Shown: positions 1 to 11,249 of the stretch, piece after piece
How the letters are laid out: each line of letters begins with the position of its first letter
Position numbering within the stretch: position 1 is the stretch's first letter
Assembly: GCA_944548615.1 (NCBI GenBank)
Contig: OX155952.1
Location: 34,669,788-34,733,787, forward strand
Reading direction: 5' to 3'
Length of the DNA stretch: 64,000 nucleotides
Source of the DNA: Micropterix aruncella
Lineage: Eukaryota > Arthropoda > Insecta > Lepidoptera > Micropterigidae
Position numbers and translations under genes: made by a program
Notes under the pieces: model-generated
Seen by the model: the letters and a program-made list of their open reading frames with translations, nothing else
Database searches by the model: none
What the model was told of the DNA's origin: nothing

Positions 1-46
1 CATATTTTCGAACCCTATATCCATTAATTCTTCTTATTATCTCTAG

Positions 47-620
47 GCGGATGATATGCAACATGACCTACATATTAAATCTACTGATATCACCAAAATT
101 AAATCTGATATCGATAAAACTTTACAATGGGAAACAAAACATGGGCTATTCTTGAAACATAACAAGTCGCAAGCGATCATTATAGGCAGGCCTAAATGCT
201 AAATTCATTTGCTTAGTATGATTTCACATACCTAAATCAAAATATCACCATCATTCTTTTTTCTAATACCGAACTTGGGTATAATTTTAGAACAAAATCT
301 TTTTTGGCATGATCAAGTAACGGTGGTAAGCAAGTAACTTTATGCCAGTTTTCTAGCCTTACGAGGCTAGGAAACAAGTCAAAATTAAGCGTATTTAGTC
401 TTCAACTCGAGTCGTTGTCTGTCTGTATATTATGACCCCAGATACTTAATGTGGAAGGTTTCATCACCTAATGAAAGGAGCAACATTACACCTAAAATGG
501 AACTAGGTTCCTGCATACTATGCTATAACATTTGGTCTGAAACCAGCCCCGAAGCGTCACTAAAACACCAAGCTCACGAAAATACGACCCAGGCCGCACG
601 TCTTAAAGACTAACGGATTA
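47..620 (+). pseudogene. LINE reverse transcriptase fragment (Jockey/I-like), degenerate
   Basis: From 47 to 202 one frame reads an ADD box followed by the usual downstream RT segment (ADDMQHDL ... KSQAIIIGRP), ending at a stop at 200-202. This is the catalytic YADD region of a non-LTR retrotransposon RT, with the Y replaced by L or lost. After the stop, similarity continues in shifted frames (LGIILEQNLFWHDQVT-like, then a segment resembling the RT thumb) to about 620. Upstream RT motifs lie outside the window or are gone. It is a dead fragment; the clade is inferred only from motif spacing. Confidence 0.55.
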
Positions 621-1030
621 GCGAGGCAGTCAACAATTTACGGGCACCTAAAATTATGCTAAAATGCGTCGCGTACTATTTGGGCTTTTCATTACCATAA
701 GGATGAACTCCACTTTATGTGTTCCGTATTAAAATTTTATGCTAACAAAGGGGGTAATTACGGGTAAGATTACGCGAAATCGACTTAGTTTGAGACGCAA
801 CGTTAGCGAAGATGACTCAAAGTTTTTCGCGCTCGGGGCCGAATAATGAAAGCGACCCCGACTTTGTTTAATCACGACGGAATCCCTTTAGTCGGAAAGC
901 CCACTGAAGGTAGGCGAGTTTTGTTTCAAAAACACGATATGTGGTGTTTTGGTCTTGTTATGACGTAGATGAAGAGAAATAGGTTAATAGTAAAAACTCA
1001 TTTTAAAAACAAGCTTTTATTAAAATGCTT
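621..1030. other. Unassigned stretch, possibly more decayed LINE
   Basis: No open frame or clear repeat boundary is visible. It follows the RT fragment and precedes the tandem array, so decayed LINE sequence is the simplest reading. Confidence 0.3.
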
Positions 1031-1560
1031 TGTCCCGAGCCAACCCTGGGTGCAGCAGCCATATCATAGTGGAATTTAGAACGGACTATCATAATTGAAT
1101 GCTATACAGAATGTCGTGTTTGTGCTGTCGACTCTTGAGGAGTCCCCTCGTCGGGAGGGGGGGGGGGGGGTGTCGCCTATCGCAGAAGCCATGTCAAGAA
1201 AAAAAAATAGAACGAGCTATCATAATTGAATGCGTATACAAAATTTCGTGACTATGTTGTTGATCGTTGAGGAGTCCCCTTATCGGAAGCCAGCCCTGGG
1301 CGCAGCAGTCATGTCATTGTGAAAATTATAATGGGCTATCATAATTTAATGCGTGTACAAAATTTCGTGCCTAAGCTGTTGACCGTTAAGGAGTTCCCTC
1401 GTCGGGAGCCAACCCTGAGCGCAGCATCCATGTCATGGTAAAACTTATAACGGGCTATCATAATTGAATGCTTGTACAAAATTACGTGCCTATGCTGTTG
1501 ACCGTTGAGGAGTCTTCTTGTCGGGAGGCAATCTTTAGTGCAGAATTAGGTCATGCTTAC
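1031..1560 (+). repeat. ~120-bp tandem repeat, about 4 diverged units
   Basis: Four units carry the same ordered landmarks: GAGCCAACCCTG-GTGCAGCA, then CTATCATAATTGAATGC, then a GAGTCCCCTCGTCGGGA-like box (boxes near 1139, 1271, 1391 and 1510). Spacing is about 119-132 bp, with a G homopolymer in the first unit. Related single pieces occur at 8265-8295 and 9608-9740. The array runs into an RTE-like LINE 3' end, so it is probably the 3' UTR array of that LINE family. Confidence 0.7.
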
Positions 1561-1715
1561 CATAAAAATGCATTGTCATCGCAACTGAACCAACATGTAA
1601 TTTTCAACTTCATAGGTTAAGAGGAAGTGGTTCTAATTCTGCTTGCAAGATTTAACCTAAAAAAACATACTGACAAACATACTGCAAGTTAATTAAAGCT
1701 TGTAAAAAAGGACGA
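1545..1715 (+). mobile_element. RTE-like LINE 3' end
   Basis: The sequence TTCAACTTCATAGGTTAAG-GGAAGTGGTTCTAATTCTGCTTGCAAGATTTAACC followed by AAGCTTGTAAAAAAGG resembles the 3' tails of lepidopteran RTE-type LINEs, as I recall them. A second copy of the same tail is at 9740-9850. No coding sequence is attached here. Confidence 0.45.
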
Positions 1716-3546
1716 ATATAGACATTGCTGATGATATTTAATTAGGGTTTCAGATACTTTGTGAGGCTTCCGGATAGTTAGTAGGTAAAGAAAATAATTG
1801 AATTGAATATGGTTTGTTACCTAAATTTTGGCTTTAAATCCCCACCCTTAGGAGTTAACGGTGGTTAATAAGTTGATAAAAAGTGATATGTAGACTTATC
1901 TAGCTGAAAGTTCGTAGCACTGTCGGCTATCGTAGCGCAAGAACTCGATATCTCCACTTATCTAGTTTTAGGTTAGTATTTAGGTCCACTTATTGTTTTC
2001 TACAAATCTAAAATGGTGGACGAGTTAAAACTTAAAAAAAAAATCAAACTCGTTTATCTCAGAACTAATAAATTCGAGTTATCGAGTTATAATTGTAAGG
2101 CTACGATATGTAGACATATATTACAATATTCCAATGAATAATTCTGATTTGTTAGAAAATATACCACATAAAACACTATTGCTAGCCATAATGCTATAGG
2201 TATGTATACAATTAGGTAGGGATACCTGCAGTGAGCTCTTGAATAATTTACTTGTTAGGCTGAAATTAGCTTTGAGATTGCCCGGTAGAACCATCACTTT
2301 TTTAATTAAACTGACTGGCTTAAAACTCTATATTTATTCATAGCCATTCTATTTTCTACGTAGAATATTAAATAGAAGGCAGGAAATGGCATAATTGTAA
2401 TATTTTTGGAGATACACAAACTGAAAATAAACATTTCCTTATTTGTCGTTTAAGGAACAATTATTGTATATATTTAAAAATCAATCAATCAATCAACCAT
2501 TGTTTATCATCTCAAAGCTGTTACAGTTGTGCAGACATTATTTTACAGCATTAAATCACGTTAGGTACCTATTATTTGAATTATTTATAACGATAAACCA
2601 TGCGAGTAAACTAATACATCCAATCGAATATTGTGTATTAGTGTAGATAATATTAAAAATGAAGTCGAGGCTTACCCAGATATATAAACTATGTATATTA
2701 TTATTAAAATTTACATGTAAGTCCCAACACTATAAAAAATAACAAATACTGAAAGCCTTAATAATTAATTGCTCTTACATAATATCAAAATATGTTGTGA
2801 CTCAAGAATCAATATCAAGTTTAAATGATAGCAGAGCTCCAAATTGTTTGCAAGGCAAAGCAAGCTTTTATGCTTGTTTAAATCTGTTACTTTTTATATT
2901 CGTCACTTTGAATGTGTATAAGGTCTAAAGCAAACAATAATTAAAATATTTGGTCTTCAATAAATCGGCATTCTTAATATAGACTGCAATAAGTTGCTGT
3001 TTTGGTGAAGTTGAGCTACACATATTGTCGAAATCAGCATAAAAGGGCGAATATTTCTATCGGTCTCATTTCTATATGTAAATTAAAACAAAAATACTTT
3101 TGTATGTGAAATTACTAATGTTAATAGAAAATACTTAAAGTTACGTTGTAATTACTTATTGAAACTAAAATATCATTACATATTGTTTTCTAATTTGATA
3201 ACAGAATATCACAAATGAATCAAATGAGCCCTAAGCAGTAGTAAAATTCAAACTTCCTATACTATCATCCAGCAACTATGCCTTATTCTACTTGTTTTAA
3301 AAATAAAAACTTTGTATTGATATAAATATAAAATATTATAACAGATTTAAATTTATGATGGCTATATGACATTTCAAACTGATAATTGCGATTTTACGAA
3401 AAAGGTATAAAATTATACAAGTGAGAATGAGAGAAGGAGAAATAATATTTGGGATAAAGACACCTCAGTGAGTGTACCTCAGTTAATGGTTAAAGTATTA
3501 TAGTATGTGTTATCGGATAATTTTATTTCATAGATTCCGTAATAAT
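1716..3546. other. AT-rich intergenic sequence, nothing recognised
   Basis: No long frame, TIR pair or known repeat was found. The 67-codon frame at 2443-2646 is AT-rich and resembles nothing I know. Confidence 0.5.
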
Positions 3547-3853
3547 AGGCTTGATTGCGTTTCTTCGTGAACTAAAATCAGAAATTAGTTCTTTTGAACG
3601 AGACAGGGCGATACGCTAAAAAGGAATGTGAAATGAACGGTTGTCACTTTTCGTATTAAAACTACCCACCAATGATAAAGCATCTGAATCTTGCACCGCA
3701 CAAAATGTGTTCAAATTTATTCGGACGAGTATAAGTTCGACAGGTAGTTTTTATCGACGATCGTTCGTTTCATAATCCGCTCTAACGTATTGCTCTATCT
3801 CGTTCGCTTGAACTAATCTCAGTTTAAGATCACAAAGAAACGCAATCCAGCCC
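3547..3853. mobile_element. MITE family B, uninterrupted copy
   Basis: About 307 bp with long imperfect terminal inverted repeats. The left end reads GGCTTGATTGCGTTTCTTCG and the right end is the complement of GGCTGGATTGCGTTTCTTTG. Arms align for roughly 100 bp each (GAACGAGACAGGGCGATACG on the left, its counterpart on the right). Two further copies, at 31747-33352 and 42681-43108, carry insertions, and a right-end scrap is at 48301-48322. It has no coding capacity. Confidence 0.75.
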
Positions 3854-3859
3854 ACTACG

Positions 3860-4690
3860 ACAACACTTTTCTTAGATTAAATTTAACTAATTTATCTGAC
3901 AGGCAATTAAAATTTTGGTCATTTATTACCATGTCTGTATATCAATTAAAATATGGCCCGCTAAATAAGAGAATAAGTACTTCTTTAACTAGATCTTGTT
4001 TTTCATAATAAAAGATTACAACATTTTCAACCGAAACAATAAATGGCCACTCACTAGGTTTACAATCCTCACACCATCACATAACATCTAAAATATACTG
4101 CGTTGTGCATTCACCCTTGCACACGTTTCCATGATTCGTCATTAAATGAGAAAATGTTTTACTAAGAAAGCGAGGGAAATTTGGCGGTTTATGTGTCTAT
4201 GTAAATAGAGTTCGGCCATATAAAAGTTGACTGCCTACGACGACGTAACTTCCGGACAATAAAAAACATCCATCGTAAAAATCCACGACGGAACACTAAG
4301 GTTGACTGAAGTATGCTTTAATAACTTCCGAATAAGAAAGTTTTCGAGTTTTCGAGTAGTCGGTTTAAAATTTATGTAAATTTCGTGGATCGTTAAGTTG
4401 AATTTTTACGTTTTGTTTTATTTGGTTCTCATATATAAAGCTTCCTTTCTAAAAAGAAATTAAACACCAACATATTTGTATGAAAAATACATATTAATTA
4501 ATCAAAATAATGGCCTCCCTTGTTCTCGTTTTTAACATTTTGATTTACTGTATATACTGTAAATCTCTCGTTGACATAAATAAATGGCTTAAGGCGTTTT
4601 TCATAGCTTCTTGAGAATGGATTTTTTCCCTTGTAGCAGTTCCCCAAATTCGCAAAAAATATAGTAGTCGTTTGAAGCAAGTTACGACGA
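3860..4690. other. Unassigned AT-rich sequence
   Basis: No convincing gene or repeat was seen. The 77-codon minus frame at 4498-4731 runs into the family A repeat and is not credible as a gene. Confidence 0.4.
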
Positions 4691-5095
4691 GTACGACTAG
4701 AGATGTCGACTACAGCGGGCGAGCCCTTCACCTCAGGAAGTTTTAACGATTAGTCCTTCTATCTCCCTGGAGTGAGCGCAGAAGACTTAGGACAAAAACA
4801 GTCCACCTTTAGCTCCGCCACGAACCCGTAAGAGGCCGACGCCTTAACCGCGAGATAGCCAGGAGTGTTACCCAGCGGGCTTACACTCACGCCCTTACTT
4901 CCAATTGCGACCAGATTACTCCAGTCTCTCGATTAGTTACGAGTTCGAGGTCGCTTGCGCGGTCCTCACCCTTACGAAGCTGTGAAACGGTGTACGCCGA
5001 ATCTATCGCGGACCACGGCATCCTTTGCCCGGCTGTTCACCCAGGATTGTGTAGCCGATGGTCGATCCTGGGTTAACGACGAGTACGGTGGGTGA
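4690..5095 (+). repeat. Dispersed repeat family A, copy 1 (3'-truncated)
   Basis: Begins with GTCGACTACAGCGGGCGAGC and runs through CACCTCAGGAAGTTTTAACG, GAGATAGCCAGGAGTGTTAC and GAGTTCGAGGTCGCTTGCGC. It stops near TAGCCGATGGTCG. It matches the copies at 10262, 48558 and, inverted, 31390-30725. It is GC-richer than its surroundings. The origin (SINE, LINE UTR or DNA element) is not evident. Confidence 0.75.
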
Positions 5096-5333
5096 CGAAA
5101 ATTTTCTAGCCGTAGCTCCTGCAATGCGACTGTTTGATATGGAAGTGTGGAAAATTGTTGGTAATTTTTGGGGCCAGAACTATAAAATATGTTTTTCTCT
5201 ATATAAGAGTACTTATAACACATGTTATATTATTGCGCGATGATTTTATATTTGTAGGATTTCTTGTCAATCTCAGGTGTCATGAAACGGATGATTCCCT
5301 ATTACTAGATATTATCATTGATTGTATAGTGTG

Positions 5334-5450
5334 TTAGATTGCTCAATTCTGTACTGCGATTTGGCAGCTAGAATTTTACTACGAAACGCAACGTTTCGTA
5401 GTTTAGATGGGGCTCCATAGCTCCTAAAATTGATTATTATTCTCTTATAT
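5334..5450 (+). repeat. Short dispersed repeat related to the family A 5' end
   Basis: TTAGATTGCTCAATTCTGTACTGCGATTTGGCAGCTAGAA-type sequence, matched at 35463-35590 and partly at 33955-34000. It includes the small palindrome ACGAAACGCAACGTTTCGT. The opening resembles the start of family A copy 2 at 10262. Confidence 0.6.
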
Positions 5451-5452
5451 GC

Positions 5453-6163
5453 AACTAGCTGACCCGTGCCCATTTCGTTGGGCGGTAAAACTTTTTACTT
5501 GTGATGAAATTATGAGCGTGGTTCGGTAAGTGCTATGATTTATTTCCTGACTGCCAAAAGAAGGCTTATATTTTTACTGCATATGTATGTATGTATTTGC
5601 ATGGCAATTTGAGTATATTACCGTTATTTGTGAGTGTCTTCTTGTGAGTGCCTTATTTTTGAGCGTCTTATCTCTTTAACCATTTATGCAGTAAAAGGGA
5701 AATTATATGCAGTAAAAGGGAAAATTTACTTATTTTGATAAGATTTCATAATTGTTAATAATATTACCAATAAACATGATCTAACGATTTAAATATTTTT
5801 TAAAATATAAAATACTACTTTTTGTGACTTAAATATAAAAGTTAGACATATGCTATCACTGACTTTTTGGTAGGCATTATCAAGCTCTACAACTTTTCCC
5901 TAAAACTTAATCATATATCTCTCATCGTTAAGGCAGCGTTAGTTAGAAACGTTTTCGTTCGACCGCTTATTCTCCGTCTTACTTTGCAAATCCGACTACC
6001 ACGAAAAAGTCTTTTCATTTTTCGAAATAATATATAGCCTATGGCACTCACAAATAATGTGGCTTTCTATTGGTAAAAGAATTTTCAAGATCGGTTTAGT
6101 AGATCCAGAGATTACTTCCTACAACATCACAAACTTTACCTCTTTATAATATTAGTATAGATA
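5453..6163 (+). repeat. ACTAGCTG...TAGTATAGAT dispersed repeat (SINE- or Helitron-like), full length
   Basis: About 710 bp bounded by ACTAGCTGACCCGTGCCC and TATAATATTAGTATAGAT. The same element lies inverted at 44162-44894 and, partly, at 58251-58575. These end motifs are common among abundant lepidopteran short repeats (Metulj-type SINEs or Lep1-type Helitron-like elements). I cannot decide between those classes from this copy. There is no open frame. Confidence 0.6.
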
Positions 6164-6640
6164 TGGCAGCGTTCATTGTATAACAGTATGGCGGCGCACT
6201 GAAATGGCCCTCTAAACAAGCCTATATGGTATCCTATCTCGAAATAAAATAATTCTTTCAACCATAGCTCTTATTATTTTAATATCATTTACATAAAGAT
6301 ATCAATTTTTTATTTGATATACAGGTTTCAATACACAATTATTATGCACAATACACAGTAATTGTATAATGTTCAAATGGATTAATAGATGCCATTCTAT
6401 CTCCCCGTATTATGTATGTGTTTACTTACCCGGCCCACCAACCGACAACGAGGGAAAGTATTGTGAACGCTTATTACGATTAGGACCCTCTCCAGAAAAA
6501 AGTATGTATGTATGTGTCTGTTTGTGTGACTCTGTGTGTGTATACCTCCACGATAACGCCTAAAAGCTTTATACGGTTGAGCTGATTTTTCGGCATGATG
6601 GTTTAGCGGCCCTTAAGTACCGTTACATGCGATCAACAAA
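6164..6640. other. Unassigned stretch
   Basis: Contains a short GTATGTATGT / TGTGTGTG simple-repeat patch at 6500-6545. No gene is supported. Confidence 0.4.
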
Positions 6641-6649
6641 TGCATCGAT

Positions 6650-7165
6650 TTCCAGTGAAATACACTGACACAATTCAGCTATTATTTTGACTCGTGCAGC
6701 GGTGAATCAGCACGATGAAACAATACTTTTACACGGAATATTTTGGATTGCATCATTTCCCGGCCTATATAAACCGTCGAAAAAGCAACCAAAGTATCAT
6801 TCCTCGAGTGATCACCTCCCCCAAGAATGCGACGGCAAACTCGGTACCCCTCTCACGAGGTCGCTCAACGAGTCCCCGGCTCCTTGGTTTCCTTTCCTTA
6901 TCTTTCCCAGTCACGAATCATCAGTCTGCAATCCCACAGACTCGAGCCGTGCCCAGTACAAGATACTAGGAGCACAAATACAATCCTCATCCATATACCC
7001 TCGTAACTGTAGTCGCGCATCAATACATTCACGACAACATAACCTATTCGGGAAGCGTTATAATTGGCAATATCAAACTTTCAATCGATTCAATAAATAC
7101 CTTCTGCTTCACTCAAAACCGCCTTTCAATACGGAGTTAACTGGTAAGTTAACACCACCACCTCA
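6650..7165 (+). mobile_element. Possible solo LTR: TATA box, initiator and poly(A) signal in one block
   Basis: A TATA box (TATATAAA, 6765-6772) sits 34 bp before the A of an arthropod initiator match TCATTC (6797-6802). AATAAA follows at 7092-7097, and a TTAACTGG-TAAGTTAACACC stretch lies at the end. A core promoter and poly(A) signal about 300 bp apart is the U3-R-U5 layout of an LTR. The 166-codon frame at 6687-7187 has no recognised domain and is probably incidental. Exact LTR ends, a target duplication and a second LTR were not found. Confidence 0.35.
6765..6802 (+). promoter_or_regulatory. TATA box plus initiator
   Basis: TATATAAA at 6765-6772 and TCATTC (consensus TCAKTY) at 6797-6802, with standard spacing for RNA polymerase II in insects. 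It is probably the promoter of the LTR-like block. Confidence 0.4.
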
Positions 7166-7169
7166 CACA

Positions 7170-8190
7170 GAACAAATTGGAGTCTAGTGAGGGGTGGTCC
7201 CTCACAAAGGCATCACATGGTCATGACAAGAGTGAAAAGGTTGTGGTTAAATTCGGTCCACCAGGGATGAACTAGTCATATTTTAATCTTTTGGTTAGAA
7301 AATATGTCATATACAAACACGAATAAAATTTAACTTTCGCCATATATTTAATCAAATATTTCGCTATCTATTGGCAACCCCGCCCTTAGCCGAAAAACAA
7401 ACCGCACAGCCCGAGGCAAATTAAAACGAACCCAATCGGGTTCGTACGCCGGACCAATGATTTGATTTATGAATATTAATATTAAGATGAAATCAGTCCA
7501 TGGCTACCTGCCGGGAAAGTTTCAGGATGACACAACCGTTTTTTTTTAATTCTTGTGAATTTAGTTAGTTAAATATTTGATGATTGCTAAATATGATTGA
7601 AAATTATTTGCTAAATATTTTATCCATTTTCACGCATACATTGAAATAACGTATGGCTATATGTTGTTTCTGTGTAGGTATGTGAGTGTGCATTAGGCAG
7701 TTGGAAATTGTGGCAAAAGCTTTGAGAAGGGGCGTTTTGCGGATAGAGGCGCCATCTCGATGCAAGATGCTTTAAGCAGGATTTAACTTGGGCTTAACGC
7801 GGACACAAACTAGTGCCGAGGCTCTGGAGAGAAACTCCGTAGTACGGTTGCAGTGATGCGTATCGAACGGTTCTGTTTTAGTTTGAATTTGCCGGCGTCA
7901 AAGCGATGGGATGCGGCAAAATGCGCTCCTCTCAGAGAGGGAAACGAGCGGATTAACAAACCGTATACACTCTGGAAGCACGCGAGTGCATCAACCATTG
8001 ACTCACACATTTGGAATAGTAAAACATCGCTTGAAAGAGGCCGGAGTCGAAAAATCATCGATAACCAAAAGGAAAGAGCGCACAGTCATTAGCATCTATA
8101 ATCAATTACTACGTTTGAGTCACTCTCGATTATATAGAAACTAGGCTATGAGCCCTCTCATAATGAGCTCTCAGCATAGGAACTGGATTT
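7170..8190. other. Unassigned, with one dispersed repeat segment
   Basis: 7440-7560 (reverse strand) matches 12935-13015, sharing CGGTTGTGTCA and GGACTGATTTCATCT. 7735-8090 is GC-richer with overlapping short frames on both strands, none recognised. Nothing else is supported. Confidence 0.4.
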
Positions 8191-8295
8191 TGATCTAGGT
8201 TTATTGGCTTCACAAGATATTGATATCAAAAACACATTTTTAAAAACAAGCTTTAATAAAATCTCTGTCCCGAGCCAACCCTCGGTGCAGCAAGC
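8190..8295 (+). repeat. Left part of RTE-associated repeat, split by an insertion
   Basis: Ends with TCCCGAGCCAACCCTCGGTG, as in the 1031-1560 array. The expected continuation resumes at 9608 after 1.3 kb of unrelated DNA, so this repeat is older than the insertion. Confidence 0.6.
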
Positions 8296-9607
8296 CCCTA
8301 AAAAGCACAAAAGCCATATACATAAGAAGTATTGCATATAGCTTTTAGCTGATTAAAAGTCATGTAAAGGCGTTCAGATTAACTCTCAGCTATTTGGCTT
8401 ATATTACCTTTTAGTCGTAGTATTTTGTCGTATAAAGCCTTTCAGTCGAATAAGGGTGGTATAATTGCTATAAAGCATACTAACTTATAACCCTTATATA
8501 ACTAACAGCTGTAGTAGTAGTCGAATAAATAACCTTTATAGAACGAACAAAACAAAAGCTACTATATTACCCTTAATCCACTAAAGGCTGTATAAAGGTT
8601 ACAAGACCCACCCTTATACAGCTTATAGTCGTATTGTTGTCACTAGGGCCCCACTAGCAGCTTATAGTTTTATAAAGGTTATATTAAAGTTGAAGTTGCC
8701 ATATAAGCAATGCGGACATTTTTTCACGAATCTTTATAACCTAAAATTTTTGTATTAACTTTTTAAGGCATTTTAACCCCTCAAATGAATGGCGATTAGC
8801 TCGGGTTGCCTACGGCAAAATGTATATAAATTTATATTTACATTTACATTTACATTTACATAGAGCGGGGTTTACTATAGAGCTATAGCATTACTATAGA
8901 GCGGATTACTATAAAGCGGCGCACATTTACATTTATATTTATATAAATTTATATACATTTTGTATACATTTTGCCAAGGCATCCCTTAAGGGACGCCTCA
9001 CATTTGAGGGGTTAAGTCATATAATACACGTATTATATGTAAATCCTATTTCAAAGTGTATGCACAATACCCAGCAAGTGGTCCTTATAATGCGAAAAAT
9101 AAAATTAATTTACAAAAAAACTTTAAACCATAATTATGAATTAAAATATTAATATTTTGAAGGCATGTTAAAATTTTGTTATTGTTACTTAATATTTTGG
9201 ATGAAATGATGTCCGCAAGCAAATTTGGCGTATTAAACTACAATACAATCATTTTAAAGTCAATACAATACAATATATTAGTAGCCATTAGGAATTCTAT
9301 GTTTGCTTTTTTCGTTACCTTTCTATATCATTTTAAGGTATTACAGCGACTAGAAGTTGTAATAAAGTATCAATTGGAGACACTTTTTCAGCCGCTGGAT
9401 ATTTATATAGCCAGCGGCTCCCTGTTTGCGTTTAGATCGGCGGCGGTAGCAGTTTAGACCGCTATTCAGCCACTATTTAGCTAAAAGGCGTATAAAATGC
9501 GCCAAATCCGGTCATATAGCAGTCATATACATGACCAGGTCTTGTGACTAAAAGCTGTAGGGATAACTTTACCGTAACCGCTATATAGCCAATTTATGCT
9601 ACTTGGG
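8296..9607. mobile_element. Probable non-autonomous DNA element (~1.3 kb) inside an older repeat
   Basis: The segment interrupts the RTE-associated repeat. Its ends form an imperfect inverted repeat of about 26 bp: CCCTAAAAAGCACAAAAGCC against CCCAAGTAGCATAAATTGGC, both running into ATATA. Inside both ends many copies of TATAAAGG, CTTATAGTCG and AGCTGTAG-type words occur in both orientations, like subterminal repeats. A 3-bp GCC duplication is possible. No transposase frame is present. The superfamily is unknown. Confidence 0.5.
8777..9011. mobile_element. TTAA-flanked MITE (piggyBac-like)
   Basis: A 235-bp element starting CCCCTCAAATG and ending CATTTGAGGGG, flanked by TTAA at 8773-8776 and 9012-9015. 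Inner arms also pair (GGCAAAATGTATATAAATTT and its complement). TTAA duplication and CCC ends fit piggyBac-type mobilisation. It lies within the 8296-9607 element. Confidence 0.7.
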
Positions 9608-9850
9608 CCTGTCGCAAAACTTAGAACGGGCTATTTTAATTAAATGCTTATACAAAATTTCGTTTCTGTGCTGTCGATCGTTTAGGAGTCCCCTCGTTGG
9701 AAGCCAATACTGATCCTGATTGTAGAATCAGGTCATGCTCACAAAATCCATTGTCATCGGAACTGAACCAACGTGGTAAATTTCAACTTCATAGGATAAG
9801 ACGAAGTGGTTTTAATTCAGCTTGCAACATTTGACCCTTCTGGAAGTGCG
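9608..9850 (+). mobile_element. Right part of RTE-associated repeat and LINE 3' tail
   Basis: Resumes the repeat broken at 8295 (AACGGGCTATTTTAATTAAATG, then AGGAGTCCCCTCGTTGG). It ends with an RTE-like tail (CAACTTCATAGGATAAGACG, CAGCTTGCAACATTTGACCC), parallel to 1545-1715. Confidence 0.6.
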
Positions 9851-9896
9851 GATAGTTGATCGCTGACGACAACTGTACACCAATAGCTTTTTTATA

Positions 9897-10122
9897 ATAA
9901 ACTAGCTGCGCCCAGCGGTTTCACCCGCGTGGTGATGGAAAATTGTGATAATGATGATAGAAAACCATATATCTTTTAAATTATAGCCTATGTGTTATTC
10001 TGATGTGTAAGCTATATTATTGTAAAGTTTCATCAAAATCCATTCAGTAGTTTTTGCGTGAAAGAGGAACAAACATCCATATATACATACAAACTTTCGC
10101 GTTTATAATATTAGTAGGATGA
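9897..10122 (+). repeat. AACTAGCTGCGCCC...TAGTAGGAT dispersed lepidopteran repeat
   Basis: About 225 bp, starting ACTAGCTGCGCCCAGCGG and ending TATAATATTAGTAGGAT. The GCGGTTTCACCCGCGTGG start and the CATCAAAATCCATTCAGTAG box are typical of very common short repeats in butterflies and moths. It is non-coding. Confidence 0.65.
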
Positions 10123-10261
10123 TCATGTTGCATCGCATTACGAACTGTCCGGCCTGAACCGTGACATTACTGAGACACTAAAAGGCAGATAGCTTCTATA
10201 ACTAGATAACCGAATAGCCTAGGCCACGCCGAGCGCGCCGGTTGAACCATTGATTATTACA

Positions 10262-10852
10262 TAAGGTATTGGATTGTTCGATGCCGTACTACGATTTGAC
10301 AACTAGAGCTGTCAACTACAATGGGCGAAACTATCCCCTCAGGAAGTTTAAACGAAATTTGATCGTTCTGTCGCCCGTCAGTTGAGCGCAAAACACTCAT
10401 GATAAAACAGTCCATCGTCAAGCTCCGCCACATGCCCGTAAGAGGCCAACTTCTTATGCACGAGATAGCCAGGTATGTTACCCAGCGGGCCGACACTCGC
10501 GCCCTTACTTCCAGTTGCAACCATATTACTACGGTATCCAAACTGGTTACGAGTTCGAGGTCGCTCGCGCGGTCCTCTCCCTTACGTAGCGGTGAAACGG
10601 TGTCTACCGAATCTATCGCGGACCACGGCATCCTTTGCACGACTGTTCACCCGGTATTGGGTAGCCGATGGTCGTTTCAAGAGCAATCGCCGTAAGGTCA
10701 ACAACTACCCATGCTTTATAGGAGACTATTATAGAGTGGTAAACACGAGTACTTTTTCCAGACTCCGCCGATTGTTAGTCAGAATGCACAATCGATTGGC
10801 TTACCTGCACGGTGCGCAAACCGTCCAGGAGCGCCAGAAGATTGACTCCTAG
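10262..10852 (+). repeat. Dispersed repeat family A, copy 2
   Basis: Starts GGTATTGGATTGTTCGATGC, the best-defined 5' end of the family, and runs to GCGCCAGAAGATTGACTCC, where a MITE is joined. It holds the shared boxes CTCAGGAAGTTTAAACG, GAGATAGCCAGG and GCGGACCACGGCATCC. The overlapping 98-127-codon frames here occur on both strands and are by-products of GC-rich repeat sequence. Confidence 0.75.
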
Positions 10853-11133
10853 GGGAACATTTTAAGAAGAGGGTTCCACGTAGAAGAGAGTTTGTAACCG
10901 TCGTCTCTAGTTTGTAAACGTTCAGCGAGAAAAATCAACGATCTGCGAACTCATATTGGATAATGGAAGTAACCACTGGATGCAGTTTGAAAATCCCACT
11001 GTGCTATCCAAAGAACAGTTTTACTTTCCCGCATGATCCGGGAAGCCATTGAAATAAGGAGAACCCCGAACTTTAATAGAGACAACGGCTACAAACTCTC
11101 ATCTACGTGGGACCCTCTTCCTAAAATGTTCCC
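10853..11133. mobile_element. MITE with ~55-bp inverted repeats, joined to family A copy 2
   Basis: The left arm GGGAACATTTTAAGAAGAGG pairs with the complement of the right arm, which ends CCTAAAATGTTCCC. Pairing continues through CCACGTAGA and GAGAGTTTGTA. The target duplication is unclear. It is non-coding. Confidence 0.6.
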
Positions 11134-11249
11134 AATGCCCAACTCCGAGCGCAAGGACGTAAGACAAAATACAGTGAGTGTTGTGTGCACGAAGGATTTT
11201 TGAAATTCGCGCGCGCCTAACCAGCTCCCCATTACCGCAGTGGCGGCAG

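Noticed and set aside
6687..7187. A 166-codon gene
   Set aside because: No known motif, an overlapping frame in another phase, and promoter/poly(A) signals inside the frame suit an LTR better.
10257..10852. Genes of 98-127 codons on both strands
   Set aside because: They lie in a dispersed GC-rich repeat and equivalent frames are broken in other copies.
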